Source: Rhodobacteraceae bacterium XHP0102
GTDB lineage: Bacteria; Pseudomonadota; Alphaproteobacteria; Rhodobacterales; Rhodobacteraceae
Assembly: GCA_025751475.1 (NCBI GenBank)
Contig: JAOWLD010000001.1
Coordinates: 620,001 to 684,000 of the forward strand
DNA: 64,000 nt
Direction: 5' to 3'
Part shown: piece after piece, positions 1 through 9,037 of the stretch
Numbering within the stretch: the stretch's first letter is position 1
Layout: the number at the start of each line of letters is the position of its first letter
The notes under the pieces: generated by a model
Databases searched by the model: none
Seen by the model: only the letters and a program-made list of their open reading frames with translations
Told to the model about the DNA's origin: nothing
Position numbers and translations under genes: made by a program

Positions 1-2
1 AG

Positions 3-482
3 GTGACACATACCCCGCAAACGGGCACGCCGCGGGCTATGAAAATCGTGCTTGGCCTGTCCTTGGGGCTTAACTTGGCCATTGCAGGGTTGGTCTTGGG
101 CGGGGTGATTTTGCACAAAATCCCCAATGATGGCGACAGGATTGGTCCAAGCGAACGGATCATCGCATTGCGCAGTTTGGGGCCATTGGCGGGCGCGCTG
201 TCGCGCGATGAGGCGCGCGGCTTGATCAATCAAATTGGCGGGCGCGCCGCCCTGCTGGAGGCGCGGCGTGGGATCACGGCGGGCAATCGCCAAATCGAAA
301 CGGCATTGCGCAGCGACCCTTTCCTGCCCGATGCCATGATGGAGGCTTTGGCACGGCAGCGCGGGTATCTGACGGAGCTGCAAAACAGCGGTCATCGCGC
401 TTTGGTTGATTTAATTGCCGATATGCCCCCCGAACGGCGCATGGAATTGGCGGATGCCTTGGCAAAACGCAGCCGCCGCTGA
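3..482 (+). CDS. Spy/CpxP-like periplasmic heavy-metal sensor
   Basis: A 159-residue protein with a short cytoplasmic N-terminus, one membrane segment or uncleaved signal (about residues 13-37), and an arginine-rich, mostly helical periplasmic part. The PxxRRMELADAL segment near the C-terminus resembles the LTxxQR-type helices of the Spy/CpxP/CnrX 'periplasmic heavy metal sensor' family. In Rhodobacteraceae such genes often follow an ECF sigma factor gene. Here the GTG start overlaps a TGA in the next frame at the window edge, which fits translational coupling to an upstream gene. An internal ATG at 39 is an alternative start. Family assignment is by overall look, not by a diagnostic motif. 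Confidence 0.6.
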   Translation: MTHTPQTGTPRAMKIVLGLSLGLNLAIAGLVLGGVILHKIPNDGDRIGPSERIIALRSLGPLAGALSRDEARGLINQIGGRAALLEARRGITAGNRQIETALRSDPFLPDAMMEALARQRGYLTELQNSGHRALVDLIADMPPERRMELADALAKRSRR

Positions 483-497
483 CAGGGAGAATGGCGC

Positions 498-2294
498 TCA
501 GAGATCCGCGCTCATCCCTGCGGATTGCAATTCGACAAGGCGGGCGTAAATCCCGCCTTTTTGCATGAGGCTGTCGTGATTGCCCTCTTCGACCACACGC
601 CCTTTATCCATGACCACAATCTTGTCGGCATCGCGGATAGTGGACAGGCGATGCGCAATCACCAATGTCGTCCGCCCCTCAGAGAGGCGCGACAAGGCCG
701 CCTGCACCAGTTTTTCTGACTGGGTGTCCAGCGCCGAGGTCGGCTCGTCCAGAAGCAGGATCGGCGCGTCTTTGAGCATGGCGCGGGCAATGGCCACGCG
801 TTGCCTCTGGCCTCCCGATAGGGATGATCCGCGCGGGCCAACGGGTGTTTGCAACCCGTGGGGAAGGTTCTGCGCAAATTCGATGACCGCCGCATTTTCC
901 GCGGCACGGGTGACATCCGCGCCATCGGCCTTGAGGCGGCCCATGCGGATATTGTCCTCGATGCTTTCGTCAAACAGCGCTGTATCCTGACCGACCACGG
1001 CGATCATATCGCGCAAGGCTGCAAGATCAACTTCGGTGGTGGCAGTGCCGCCCACGCATACCTTGCCCGAGACGGGGTCAATCAACCGTGTCAGCAACGC
1101 GAAAAGCGTGGTTTTGCCTGCACCCGAGGGGCCAACAATCGCGGTGGTCTGGCCCTCTTTTGCGGTAAAGCTGAGGTTGTGGAGGATTTGGTTTTCACCA
1201 TAGGCGAAATCGACATTTTCAAACTGAATGTCGCCTGCATTTAAGGCGGATGGCTTCGCGGGGCTGAGAACCGTGGGGCGCAGGTCCAACATCGAATAAA
1301 TCCGCTCCAGTGATGCAGCCGCCGCTTGCAGACTGCCCGCAATATTCGACAGGCGCTTGAGCGGATCGAACATCAAGGACAGCGCGGTGATAAAGGACAT
1401 GAAATCACCGACCGATTTTTCGCCCGTTACGATGGCCGATGCCCCGAAGAGCGTAACGGATACAAAGCCAATGCCAGACATCAAATCGATCAGCGAGGGG
1501 TTCGCTGATTGCCCCGCGCTTGAACGGATTTGTTGCTTTAAATACTGTTTCACGCTGCGCTCGAATCGCCCGCGCTCATGCGCTTCGAGGCGGTTGACCT
1601 TGATCGACTGGATGCCGTGAAACATCTCATCGAGGCGCGTGGTCAAGGTTGCCGCTGCCTCGCGCGCAGCAAATGCGGTGCGGCGGATCTGCTTGAGCAG
1701 CAAGGTCATCGGAATGACCATCATGGGCAAGCCGATCAAGGCCACAAGTGACCATTGCCAATCGTTTGAGAACATCACGAAAGACAGCGCAAGAAGCGAT
1801 ACGAGATCACGCCCAAAGGACAACAGAACACTGGTCGCCGCGGATTGGAGTGTTTGGCTGTCGCCGCGCACGCGTTCAATTAACTCGCCAGGGGGGTGGC
1901 GGGTGAACACCGCCCCATCCAATGTCAACAAATGTTCCACAAGGCGGGTTTGCAGTTCTGTGGTCACCTTAAGGCCAAGGGCCGACATGATCACCCGTTG
2001 GATGAACCCTGCAACGGCGCGGAACAGGAACAGAAACCCGATCACCGTGACGACCTTCCACAAGCCATCAAGCGATTGTGCGGCGAACAACTCGTCAAAC
2101 AGGGGGCGCACCATCCATGCGAATGCGCCCAAGGCCGCGCCTTCGAGGCTCATCAAGATCAGCGCGAAGGTCAGTGCGGGCCAATATTTCAGCACGTGCT
2201 CTCGCCACAGGCGGATCACAAGGCGTGATGAGCGCAGATCGACACCCGCAGGGGCGGGCGTTTGCGAATCTGGTGCTGGGGCTGGGTCTGGCAT
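498..2294 (-). CDS. ABC exporter, fused membrane and ATPase domains (MsbA-like)
   Basis: A 598-residue half-transporter that should act as an inner-membrane homodimer. The N-terminal half (about residues 35-320) holds six membrane segments. The C-terminal ATPase has Walker A GPSGAGKTT, signature LSGGQRQR, Walker B ILLLDEPTSALD and the switch histidine in IAHRLSTI. Length and domain order fit the ABCB/MsbA group of lipid A, lipid or drug exporters; the substrate cannot be read from sequence. It is divergent from the polyamine-type operon and convergent with the preceding metal-sensor gene, with only 15 bases between their ends. Confidence 0.85.
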   Translation of the reverse strand: MPDPAPAPDSQTPAPAGVDLRSSRLVIRLWREHVLKYWPALTFALILMSLEGAALGAFAWMVRPLFDELFAAQSLDGLWKVVTVIGFLFLFRAVAGFIQRVIMSALGLKVTTELQTRLVEHLLTLDGAVFTRHPPGELIERVRGDSQTLQSAATSVLLSFGRDLVSLLALSFVMFSNDWQWSLVALIGLPMMVIPMTLLLKQIRRTAFAAREAAATLTTRLDEMFHGIQSIKVNRLEAHERGRFERSVKQYLKQQIRSSAGQSANPSLIDLMSGIGFVSVTLFGASAIVTGEKSVGDFMSFITALSLMFDPLKRLSNIAGSLQAAAASLERIYSMLDLRPTVLSPAKPSALNAGDIQFENVDFAYGENQILHNLSFTAKEGQTTAIVGPSGAGKTTLFALLTRLIDPVSGKVCVGGTATTEVDLAALRDMIAVVGQDTALFDESIEDNIRMGRLKADGADVTRAAENAAVIEFAQNLPHGLQTPVGPRGSSLSGGQRQRVAIARAMLKDAPILLLDEPTSALDTQSEKLVQAALSRLSEGRTTLVIAHRLSTIRDADKIVVMDKGRVVEEGNHDSLMQKGGIYARLVELQSAGMSADL

Positions 2295-2587
2295 GGGTTT
2301 TCAAATCCGCGAAAAAATATTCAACTTGAGAAAGACTGCTCAAGAATTCATCACAGCACTGATTAGGGCAAGGCGACCTTGCAAACAAGCGCTTGCACCC
2401 GTCATGGGCATATTTCCTGAATCCGTTGCAGAATGAAGGCAAATGTCTTTTCTGAAGCCTGAAGCGGCGCTTTCAGGACGGTTTTGAACATAATTCTGTT
2501 AATTGGTTGTCATCTCAGGCCGAGGCTGTTTAGCATAAGGTCAATCGAATGCGGGGCTACACCGCACACACAACGGGAGTTCGACAC
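2295..2587. promoter_or_regulatory. Divergent intergenic region between ABC exporter and polyamine-type operon
   Basis: This 293-base gap must carry both divergent promoters. It is more AT-rich than the flanking genes. The half nearer the ATPase gene has an imperfect inverted repeat with CCTGAAGC and GCTTTCAGG arms around 2458-2477. A Shine-Dalgarno GGGAG at 2575-2579 lies 8 bases before a TTG at 2588. No convincing -35/-10 pair or known operator was found. Confidence 0.35.
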
Positions 2588-3685
2588 TTGTTCGACACAG
2601 CGAAAGACGCTTTTGTCGCCTTTGAGCACGTTCAAAAAAGTTACGATGGCGAAACGCTCGTCGTAAAAGACCTTAACCTTCAAATCGGTCAGGGCGAGTT
2701 TCTCACCATGCTTGGGCCATCTGGGTCTGGCAAAACCACCTGCTTGATGATGCTGGCGGGGTTTGAGACTGCAACCCATGGCGAGATTTTGCTCCAAGGC
2801 CGTCCGATTAACAATATCCCACCCCACAAGCGCGGCATCGGAATGGTGTTCCAGAATTACGCGCTTTTCCCGCATATGTCGGTTGCCGAAAATCTGGCCT
2901 TCCCTTTGGAGGTGCGCGGCATGGGCAAGTCTGAGCGCGAAACCAAGATCAAACGCGCGCTCGATATGGTGCAGATGGGGGATTTTGGCGGCCGCCGCCC
3001 TGCGCAGCTTTCGGGTGGACAGCAGCAACGGATTGCTTTGGCCCGCGCATTGGTATTCGAGCCTGAATTGGTTTTGATGGACGAACCCTTGGGCGCTTTG
3101 GACAAGCAATTGCGCGAACATATGCAATTTGAAATCACCAATCTGGCCCATCAATTGGGCATCACCACAGTCTATGTGACCCATGATCAGACCGAAGCCT
3201 TGACCATGTCGGATCGTGTTGCGGTGTTTGATGATGGCCGCATTCAGCAGCTGGACCCACCTGATGTGCTGTATGAGCAGCCGCAAAACAGCTTTGTTGC
3301 GCAGTTTATCGGCGAGAATAACACGCTTTCTGGGGTGGTGACGCAAATCTCAGGTGATCGCTGCTTGGTGAAATTGGACAGCGGCGATGAAATTGATGCG
3401 CGCCCTGTCAATGTCTCGGCGGTTGGGGATCGCACCACTGTTTCAATCCGTCCTGAACGGGTGGAAATGGACAAGCGCCGCCTTTCGCCTGACGCGCACA
3501 CGCTGAAGGGCGAGGTTCTCGAGTTTATCTACATGGGTGATATTTTCCGCACGCGTCTGCGGGTGGCGGGATCAGATGATTTCATCATCAAAACCCGCAA
3601 CGCCCCCGACCAACAACGCCTCACACCTGGCACCCAGATTGAAATTGGCTGGCTGCCTGACGATTGCCGCGCGCTTGACGCATAA
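2588..3685 (+). CDS. Polyamine-type ABC importer ATPase (PotA-like)
   Basis: ATP-binding subunit of a spermidine/putrescine-type importer. It shows Walker A GPSGSGKTT, Q-loop VFQNYALFPHM, signature LSGGQQQR, Walker B LVLMDEPLGALD and the H-loop in YVTHDQTEAL. A C-terminal TOBE-type regulatory domain follows (about residues 235-365). I prefer the TTG start at 2588 because GGGAG sits 8 bases upstream; an in-frame ATG at 2549 would add 13 unusual residues and has no clear ribosome site. It is the first gene of a four-gene importer operon. The importer type is clear, but the substrate (polyamine or another cationic or amino-acid-like solute) is inferred from family and gene order. Confidence 0.88.
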   Translation: MFDTAKDAFVAFEHVQKSYDGETLVVKDLNLQIGQGEFLTMLGPSGSGKTTCLMMLAGFETATHGEILLQGRPINNIPPHKRGIGMVFQNYALFPHMSVAENLAFPLEVRGMGKSERETKIKRALDMVQMGDFGGRRPAQLSGGQQQRIALARALVFEPELVLMDEPLGALDKQLREHMQFEITNLAHQLGITTVYVTHDQTEALTMSDRVAVFDDGRIQQLDPPDVLYEQPQNSFVAQFIGENNTLSGVVTQISGDRCLVKLDSGDEIDARPVNVSAVGDRTTVSIRPERVEMDKRRLSPDAHTLKGEVLEFIYMGDIFRTRLRVAGSDDFIIKTRNAPDQQRLTPGTQIEIGWLPDDCRALDA

Positions 3686-3765
3686 GCGCTTGGCCGAAGT
3701 GGCCGCCTTCGCCTGGAGGGTGGCCACGCATAAGACCATACCAGGTAACAACACGGGAGACTGAC

Positions 3766-4887
3766 ATGAAACTGTCAAAAACACTTCTGGCAACTTCTGC
3801 AATCGGCGTTGCCGCAGCAGGTTTGGCCTATGCGGGGGGTCATATGGCCTCTGGCACATTTACCTTCGTAAGTTGGGGCGGCGCCTATCAGGCGAGCCAA
3901 ACCAATGCCTATACTGTGCCTTACACCGAGAATAACCCAGACGTTGAGATCGTTTGGGACGAAAGCTCCAACGAGGCGGTGGCGAAGCTGCGCGCGATGA
4001 ACGAAGCGGGCAACCTGACATGGGATTTGGTGGATGTTGTGGCCGCGGACGCGCTGCGTTTGTGTGACGAAGGCCTCGCCATGGAAATCGATCCTGACGA
4101 GATGCTTGCACCCGCGCCCGATGGCACACCTGCAAGCGAAGATTTTGGCGACCTTCTGGTCGGCGATTGCTTCATCCCACAGATCGTTTATTCGACCACC
4201 TTCGGCTATCGCACCGATATGGTGCCTGCAGGTGTAGAGCCACCCAACGACATCTGTGACGTATTCGATCTGGAAACCTATCCAGGGATGCGTTCGCTTG
4301 AAAGCCGCCCCATCAACAACATGGAATGGGCGCTGATGTGTGATGGCGTTGCCAAAGAGGACATCTATGACGTTCTGGCGACCGAAGCAGGCCAAGAGCA
4401 GGCCTTGGCCAAGCTCGACACGATCCGCGACAGCGTGATCTGGTGGAATGCGGGCGCTGATACGCCACAGCTTTTGGCAGATGGCGAAGTGTTCATCGGT
4501 TCGACCTACAATGGTCGTTTGTTCTCGGCCATCGTTGAGCAGAACCAGCCCATCGGCATGATGTGGGACGCACAGGTGTTTGACCTTGACGGATGGATCA
4601 TCCCAACGGGCCTGCCCGAAGATCGTCTGGCCCGCGTCATGGACTTCGTCTATTTCGCAACTGACACGCAGCGTTTGGCAGATCAGGCAGCCTATATTTC
4701 CTATGGCCCTGCACGCCTATCTTCCGCGCCGCTCGTTGGCACCCATGCAGAGCTTGGCATCGAAATGGCACCTCATATGCCAACTGATCCCGCCAATGCG
4801 ACCAACTCGATCCTCTACAATTTCGAGTTCTGGGCGGATTATCGCGATGATATTGACGCGAAATTCCAAGCATGGCTTGCGCAATAA
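3766..4887 (+). CDS. Extracellular solute-binding protein (PotD/PotF-like)
   Basis: A 373-residue periplasmic binding protein. The signal peptide (residues 1-23, Lys followed by an Ala-rich stretch, ending AYA) leads into a mature start FTFVSWGGAYQ, typical of polyamine-type binding proteins. A clear GGGAG ribosome site precedes the ATG. It sits between the ATPase and permease genes and is followed by a strong hairpin, an arrangement that often raises binding-protein mRNA over permease mRNA. The ligand is inferred only. Confidence 0.85.
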   Translation: MKLSKTLLATSAIGVAAAGLAYAGGHMASGTFTFVSWGGAYQASQTNAYTVPYTENNPDVEIVWDESSNEAVAKLRAMNEAGNLTWDLVDVVAADALRLCDEGLAMEIDPDEMLAPAPDGTPASEDFGDLLVGDCFIPQIVYSTTFGYRTDMVPAGVEPPNDICDVFDLETYPGMRSLESRPINNMEWALMCDGVAKEDIYDVLATEAGQEQALAKLDTIRDSVIWWNAGADTPQLLADGEVFIGSTYNGRLFSAIVEQNQPIGMMWDAQVFDLDGWIIPTGLPEDRLARVMDFVYFATDTQRLADQAAYISYGPARLSSAPLVGTHAELGIEMAPHMPTDPANATNSILYNFEFWADYRDDIDAKFQAWLAQ

Positions 4888-4908
4888 TCGCGTGATCTGA
4901 CTTTGGGC

Positions 4909-4943
4909 GGGGCCGTGTTAAAACGCGGCCCCCCTTTAAGGGG
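4909..4943 (+). terminator. Intra-operon hairpins after the binding-protein gene
   Basis: A 9-bp stem GGGGCCGTG/CGCGGCCCC (one G-T pair) encloses TTAAAA at 4909-4932. It runs into a second small hairpin, CCCC-TTTAA-GGGG, to 4943. There is no long T-run, so it is more likely a partial terminator or an mRNA-stabilising element than a full stop before the permease genes. Confidence 0.55.
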
Positions 4944-5033
4944 TCTGCATTTGTTTGCTGCGGCTGTGCTGCGCGGATGCGCCCAAAAGATGCGAATTCA
5001 TCCCAAAGACTTCCAACGACTGGCAGGAATATA

Positions 5034-6701
5034 ATGACCGATACGACCACTTCAGGCCCGATGCTTTCGGCAGATGGCGTGCCGCTCAAGACAAGTCTGG
5101 CGCGGGCTTTGCGGCGTCAAAAGCTGCGTGCGCTGATTTTGATCGCGCCCCTTTTGGCTTTTGTGGTTTTGACCTTCGTTGTGCCGATTGGCTCTATGTT
5201 GTTCCGTTCGGTGGAAAACCAGATCGTGTCTGGCACCCTGCCAAAGACCATCGAGGCTTTGGAGACATGGGAGGGCCAAGACGGAACCCTTCCTGATCAA
5301 GAAGTGTTTCAAGCCCTGTTTTTCGATATGTTCCGCGCGGCGGAAGCGAAAGAACACACCAAGCTTGGCTCCCGTCTGAATTATGAACGCACGGGCTTTT
5401 CCTCGGTTTTTCGAACCACGGGGCGCAGCCTCGACGATATCGGTGAACCGTTTCAAGATTGGTTGGAGGACGCTGACCCCGCCTTTGCCGAGGGTCTGAC
5501 ATGGTATGAGATCTTCTCGGGCACAGGCGGCGAAGACCTGATTGAAGAGCGCCGCGCCATTTGGGCCAATATGGTGGGCGAGGGTTTTGCGGGTGATATC
5601 GGCTTCACCCTCTCTGGCGAGATGGCGCAGCTGCTGCCGCAAACCGCAGCCGCATATAGTGACTGGGCCATTTACACGGCGATTGTCGAGGACGATGTCG
5701 TGGCCGAGGAAGATCCATGGGAGGCGGTCTATGCCGCGCTTGCCCTTGATCTTGCGCGCGATGGTGCGGCATCTGCGCTGGCCGCTTATTCAGGTGCGGG
5801 TGCAGCGCCGATTGCCAATGCACTTGCCGCTTTGCCCAGCCTGCCTGAAATCGATTTCCGCGCGGCCTTTATCGCGGAGAATGACGGTTGGGGCGATACG
5901 GGAAATTGGCAGACACTGAAAATTTACAGCCCTGATTACACTGCGGGGTATTTCCTCAATGCGATTGACATGGAAAAGGGGCTAGACGGTGCCACGGCAC
6001 GTCCAGAAAGCCAACAAATCTATGTCAAGCTGTTCATCCGCACGATGATCATGTCCTTGATCATCACGGGGTCCTGCATCCTTTTGGGCTATCCGGTGGC
6101 GTGGCTTCTGGCCAATCTTCCCGTGCGCAGCGCCAATGTTCTGATGATCCTCGTATTGCTGCCGTTTTGGACATCGCTTTTGGTGCGAACCAGCGCGTGG
6201 AAGGTGCTGTTGCAACAGCAAGGGGTCATCAACGATATCCTCGTCTGGCTTGGTTTTGTGGATGATGCAAACCGCCTGATCCTGATGAACAATTCCACAG
6301 GCACGATCATCGCGATGACGCACATCTTGCTGCCCTTTATGATTTTGCCGCTTTACTCGGTCATGAAGACCATTCCGCCCTCATACCTGCGCGCGGCCAA
6401 AAGTCTTGGCGCGACCAATTGGACGGCGTTTTGGCGGGTGTATTTCCCGCAATCCATTCCCGGTATCGGGGCAGGGTCGATCCTCGTGTTTATCTTGGCG
6501 ATTGGCTATTACATCACGCCTGAGATCGTGGGCGGCACGGATGGTGTCTTTATCTCGAACCGGATTGCCCATCATATCTCATCCTCGCTCAATTGGGGTT
6601 TGGCCGCTGCTTTGGGGTCCATCCTTCTGGTTTTGGTCTTGGCGCTTTACTGGCTCTATGATCGGATTGTGGGCATTGATAACGTAAAGCTGGGGGGCTG
6701 A
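5034..6701 (+). CDS. Polyamine-type ABC permease with large periplasmic insert (PotB-like)
   Basis: A 555-residue inner-membrane permease. The first membrane segment is at about residues 31-53. A hydrophilic, acidic stretch of roughly 270 residues follows before the remaining membrane segments, which start near residue 320. The ATPase-contact EAA loop is visible as YLRAAKSLGATNWTAFWRVYFP near residue 450. The core from residue 320 onward looks like an ordinary PotB/PotH permease, a family of about 275-300 residues, so the insert nearly doubles the length. The ATG at 5034 is chosen because GGCAGGA lies just upstream. The next gene starts 5 bases after the stop. Confidence 0.83.
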   Translation: MTDTTTSGPMLSADGVPLKTSLARALRRQKLRALILIAPLLAFVVLTFVVPIGSMLFRSVENQIVSGTLPKTIEALETWEGQDGTLPDQEVFQALFFDMFRAAEAKEHTKLGSRLNYERTGFSSVFRTTGRSLDDIGEPFQDWLEDADPAFAEGLTWYEIFSGTGGEDLIEERRAIWANMVGEGFAGDIGFTLSGEMAQLLPQTAAAYSDWAIYTAIVEDDVVAEEDPWEAVYAALALDLARDGAASALAAYSGAGAAPIANALAALPSLPEIDFRAAFIAENDGWGDTGNWQTLKIYSPDYTAGYFLNAIDMEKGLDGATARPESQQIYVKLFIRTMIMSLIITGSCILLGYPVAWLLANLPVRSANVLMILVLLPFWTSLLVRTSAWKVLLQQQGVINDILVWLGFVDDANRLILMNNSTGTIIAMTHILLPFMILPLYSVMKTIPPSYLRAAKSLGATNWTAFWRVYFPQSIPGIGAGSILVFILAIGYYITPEIVGGTDGVFISNRIAHHISSSLNWGLAAALGSILLVLVLALYWLYDRIVGIDNVKLGG

Positions 6702-6705
6702 GGGC

Positions 6706-7926
6706 ATGGCCAATTCGTTGAAACTGACGCTCAAGCGCCCTTCTCTGTGGGGCTTCACCGCGCCGCTCACCGCCGCTTTGTCTGGGGTGTTTGGCTATAT
6801 CGCTGGCACGTCCTTTGGAAACCCGTTGCTGGGGATTGTGGCGGGCGCGGTGATCGGGGCGGTCTTGGCCGCCGTTTTGCACCCGATGCCTGAAAAGCGC
6901 ATGATGGCGCGGCTTGGTGTGGTGGCGCTGTTCTTCGCGGTCGGGCTGTTTGCCACCAATTTGGGTGGCGGTATTGCCGCGGCGATTGTGGGGGCGGTGT
7001 TGTCGTGGTTTGTGTTTTGGATCGATACGGGCGATTACCGAAAAGGTGTGCCCATCTATTACACGCGCGCACAAACCCTTTGGCATAACAGCTTTCTGTT
7101 CCTCTGTGGTTTGATTTTTTTCTTCTTGATTGCACCGCTCTTCCCCGTGATGTGGCTGTCTTTCAATGCGCAGAATTTCTTCACCTTTACGCCTGAAATG
7201 CTGGCCTTTGATCCAGACGGCTATTCGCTCAAGCATTACCGCGACTTCCTCACCACGGATGAGTGGATGCAACCGCTGAAAAACTCGCTGATCATTGCGC
7301 CGATTGCGACCGTGATCTCCGTAACGCTGGGCACATTGGCGGCCATTGGCCTGTCGCAATCCCATGTGCCAGGCCGCCAAACCATCATGGCGATTTTGAT
7401 TTCGCCTATGATCGTGCCCTTGATCATTTCCGCCACGGGGATGTTCTTTTTCTACGCCCCTCTTGGCAATTGGCTGGAACTGTCGCTCGGCCTCAACAAG
7501 GCCTTTGTGGGCTATGTGAAGGTGATCTTGGCCCATGCTGTTTTGGGTGTGCCTTTCGTCATCATCACCGTAACGGCCACGCTTGTGGGGTTTGATCGCT
7601 CGCTGACGCGGGCGGCGGCCAATATGGGCGCAAACCCCGTGACCACGTTTTTCCGCGTGCAGATGCCGCTGATCCTGCCCGGTGTGATCTCTGGCGGGCT
7701 TTTTGCCTTTATCACCTCCTTTGACGAGGTGGTCGTGGTGCTCTTTGTCGGATCAGCACAGCAGCAAACCTTGCCGTGGCAGATGTTCACAGGTCTGCGG
7801 GAGCAGATCTCGCCTACCATTCTGGCGGCGGCCACGATCCTTGTGACCATCTCGATCTTGCTGTTGACCACCGTGGAATTGTTGCGCCGCAGGTCTGAAC
7901 GCTTGCGCGGCCTCAGCCCCAGTTAA
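6706..7926 (+). CDS. Polyamine-type ABC permease with N-terminal membrane extension (PotC-like)
   Basis: A 406-residue second permease. Residues 1-110 form an extra N-terminal region with about three hydrophobic, Gly/Ala-rich membrane segments not found in E. coli PotC (about 264 residues). The conventional permease follows from about residue 125, with the EAA loop LTRAAANMGANPVTTFFRVQMP near residue 305. It is the last gene of the importer operon, followed 24 bases later by a strong terminator. Function follows from family and gene order; the role of the extension is unknown. Confidence 0.83.
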   Translation: MANSLKLTLKRPSLWGFTAPLTAALSGVFGYIAGTSFGNPLLGIVAGAVIGAVLAAVLHPMPEKRMMARLGVVALFFAVGLFATNLGGGIAAAIVGAVLSWFVFWIDTGDYRKGVPIYYTRAQTLWHNSFLFLCGLIFFFLIAPLFPVMWLSFNAQNFFTFTPEMLAFDPDGYSLKHYRDFLTTDEWMQPLKNSLIIAPIATVISVTLGTLAAIGLSQSHVPGRQTIMAILISPMIVPLIISATGMFFFYAPLGNWLELSLGLNKAFVGYVKVILAHAVLGVPFVIITVTATLVGFDRSLTRAAANMGANPVTTFFRVQMPLILPGVISGGLFAFITSFDEVVVVLFVGSAQQQTLPWQMFTGLREQISPTILAAATILVTISILLLTTVELLRRRSERLRGLSPS

Positions 7927-7950
7927 GAGATACACAACAGCCCAGTCCAA

Positions 7951-7984
7951 GACCGCATCGCACCATCGATGCGGTCTTTATATT
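7951..7984 (+). terminator. Rho-independent terminator of the importer operon
   Basis: A perfect 10-bp stem, GACCGCATCG (7951-7960) and CGATGCGGTC (7967-7976), closes a CACCAT loop and is followed by TTTATATT. It lies between the importer operon and the LysR gene. Confidence 0.88.
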
Positions 7985-8030
7985 ATTCCGTTATTGCGAT
8001 AGATGTTGGAAAAATTGATAGGGATTTCCT

Positions 8031-8921
8031 ATGATCCAACGATTGGAAATGTTGCTTGCCTTGGCCAAAACTCAGCATTTTGGCCGCGCGGCGGAGGTGT
8101 TGGGGATCACGCAGCCCAGCCTGTCGTCTGGGATCAAGCAGTTGGAAGACCAGCTTGGGGTCAAACTGGTGCAGCGTGGTTCGCGCTATGGCGGGCTGAC
8201 ACCCGAGGGGCAGCGTGCGCTTGAATGGGCGCGGCGTATCGTGGCCGATAGCCGCCAGTTGCGCGAAGAAATGCGCTACAGCCGAGAGGGATTATCGGGG
8301 CATTTGCGTCTGGCTGTGATCCCAACGGCCCTGACCCAAGCAGCACGTCTGGTCAGCCGTTTTTCGGCTGCACATCCCAATGTCAGTTTTTCGATCCTGT
8401 CGCGCTCATCCATCGAGATTTTGCAGCTGTTGGAAAATCTCGATGCGGATGCGGGCATCACTTATCTGGACAACGAGCCTTTGGGGCGCATGGTCAGCGC
8501 AGGGCTGTATCATGAGGATTACGTGGTTCTGTGTCGCGCGGATCACCCGCTTGCACCGCAAGCCGCCGTGCATTGGCGCGATTTGCAAGGTTTGTCCCTA
8601 AGCTTGTTAACCCCCGATATGCAAAACCGCCGCATTCTGAACCGCAATTTCGCCGCGCATGGATTGGAGCCGAAAACCGTGGTGGAAAGCAATTCGACCA
8701 TCGTTTTGGTCAGCCATGTGGTCGAGGCGGGCGCACTCAGTGTGCTGCCGCAATCGATGGCCGCTTTTTTGGCCGTTGGCCATGATTTGCGGTTGATCCC
8801 TCTGAAAGGCGGTGTGTTGCGCCCAGAGGTGGGTCTGATTGCGCCCCATCAAGACCCACATACGCCCGTTTTACGCAGTTTGATCCGCAGTGCGGGGGAA
8901 ATGGGAGCAGAGCTATCTTGA
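8031..8921 (+). CDS. LysR-family regulator, probable regulator of the formate dehydrogenase operon (FdsR-like)
   Basis: A 296-residue LysR-type protein. An N-terminal winged helix-turn-helix (about residues 1-60; HFGRAAEVLGITQPSLSSGIKQLE) is followed by a two-lobed ligand-binding domain (about 90-290). It lies directly upstream of fdsGBA in the same direction. The same arrangement is known for fdsR in Cupriavidus necator, so it probably controls formate dehydrogenase expression; the effector is not evident. A perfect inverted repeat with TTGATAG/CTATCAA arms overlaps its stop codon, and single GATAG motifs lie just before its own start, compatible with autoregulation. Confidence 0.82.
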   Translation: MIQRLEMLLALAKTQHFGRAAEVLGITQPSLSSGIKQLEDQLGVKLVQRGSRYGGLTPEGQRALEWARRIVADSRQLREEMRYSREGLSGHLRLAVIPTALTQAARLVSRFSAAHPNVSFSILSRSSIEILQLLENLDADAGITYLDNEPLGRMVSAGLYHEDYVVLCRADHPLAPQAAVHWRDLQGLSLSLLTPDMQNRRILNRNFAAHGLEPKTVVESNSTIVLVSHVVEAGALSVLPQSMAAFLAVGHDLRLIPLKGGVLRPEVGLIAPHQDPHTPVLRSLIRSAGEMGAELS

Positions 8922-8938
8922 TAGCCATTGCCTATCAA
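8914..8938. promoter_or_regulatory. Candidate LysR operator upstream of fdsG
   Basis: TTGATAG (8918-8924) and CTATCAA (8932-8938) form perfect 7-bp inverted arms around a 7-base spacer, meeting the T-N11-A pattern of LysR-type sites. An adjoining CTATC-TT-GATAG (8914-8925) shares the GATAG half-site. The site is about 100 bases upstream of fdsG and overlaps the lysR stop codon. Confidence 0.55.
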
Positions 8939-9037
8939 GCAACGAAATTTTGATATTGATTGCAACTTGATCCTCAGGCATCCCGAACCCATCGCCCCTA
9001 GGGCCTTCGGGGCCGTTTTTTGAAAAGGATCAATGTC

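Noticed and set aside
1639-2436. 265-codon open frame on the plus strand
   Set aside because: Antisense to the membrane domain of the ABC exporter, with Arg/Ser-rich artefact composition.
9001-9020. GGCC-TTCGG-GGCC followed by T6 as a terminator before fdsG
   Set aside because: The stem is only 4-5 bp and self-complementary, and the T-run directly precedes the fdsG ribosome site; too weak to call a terminator.
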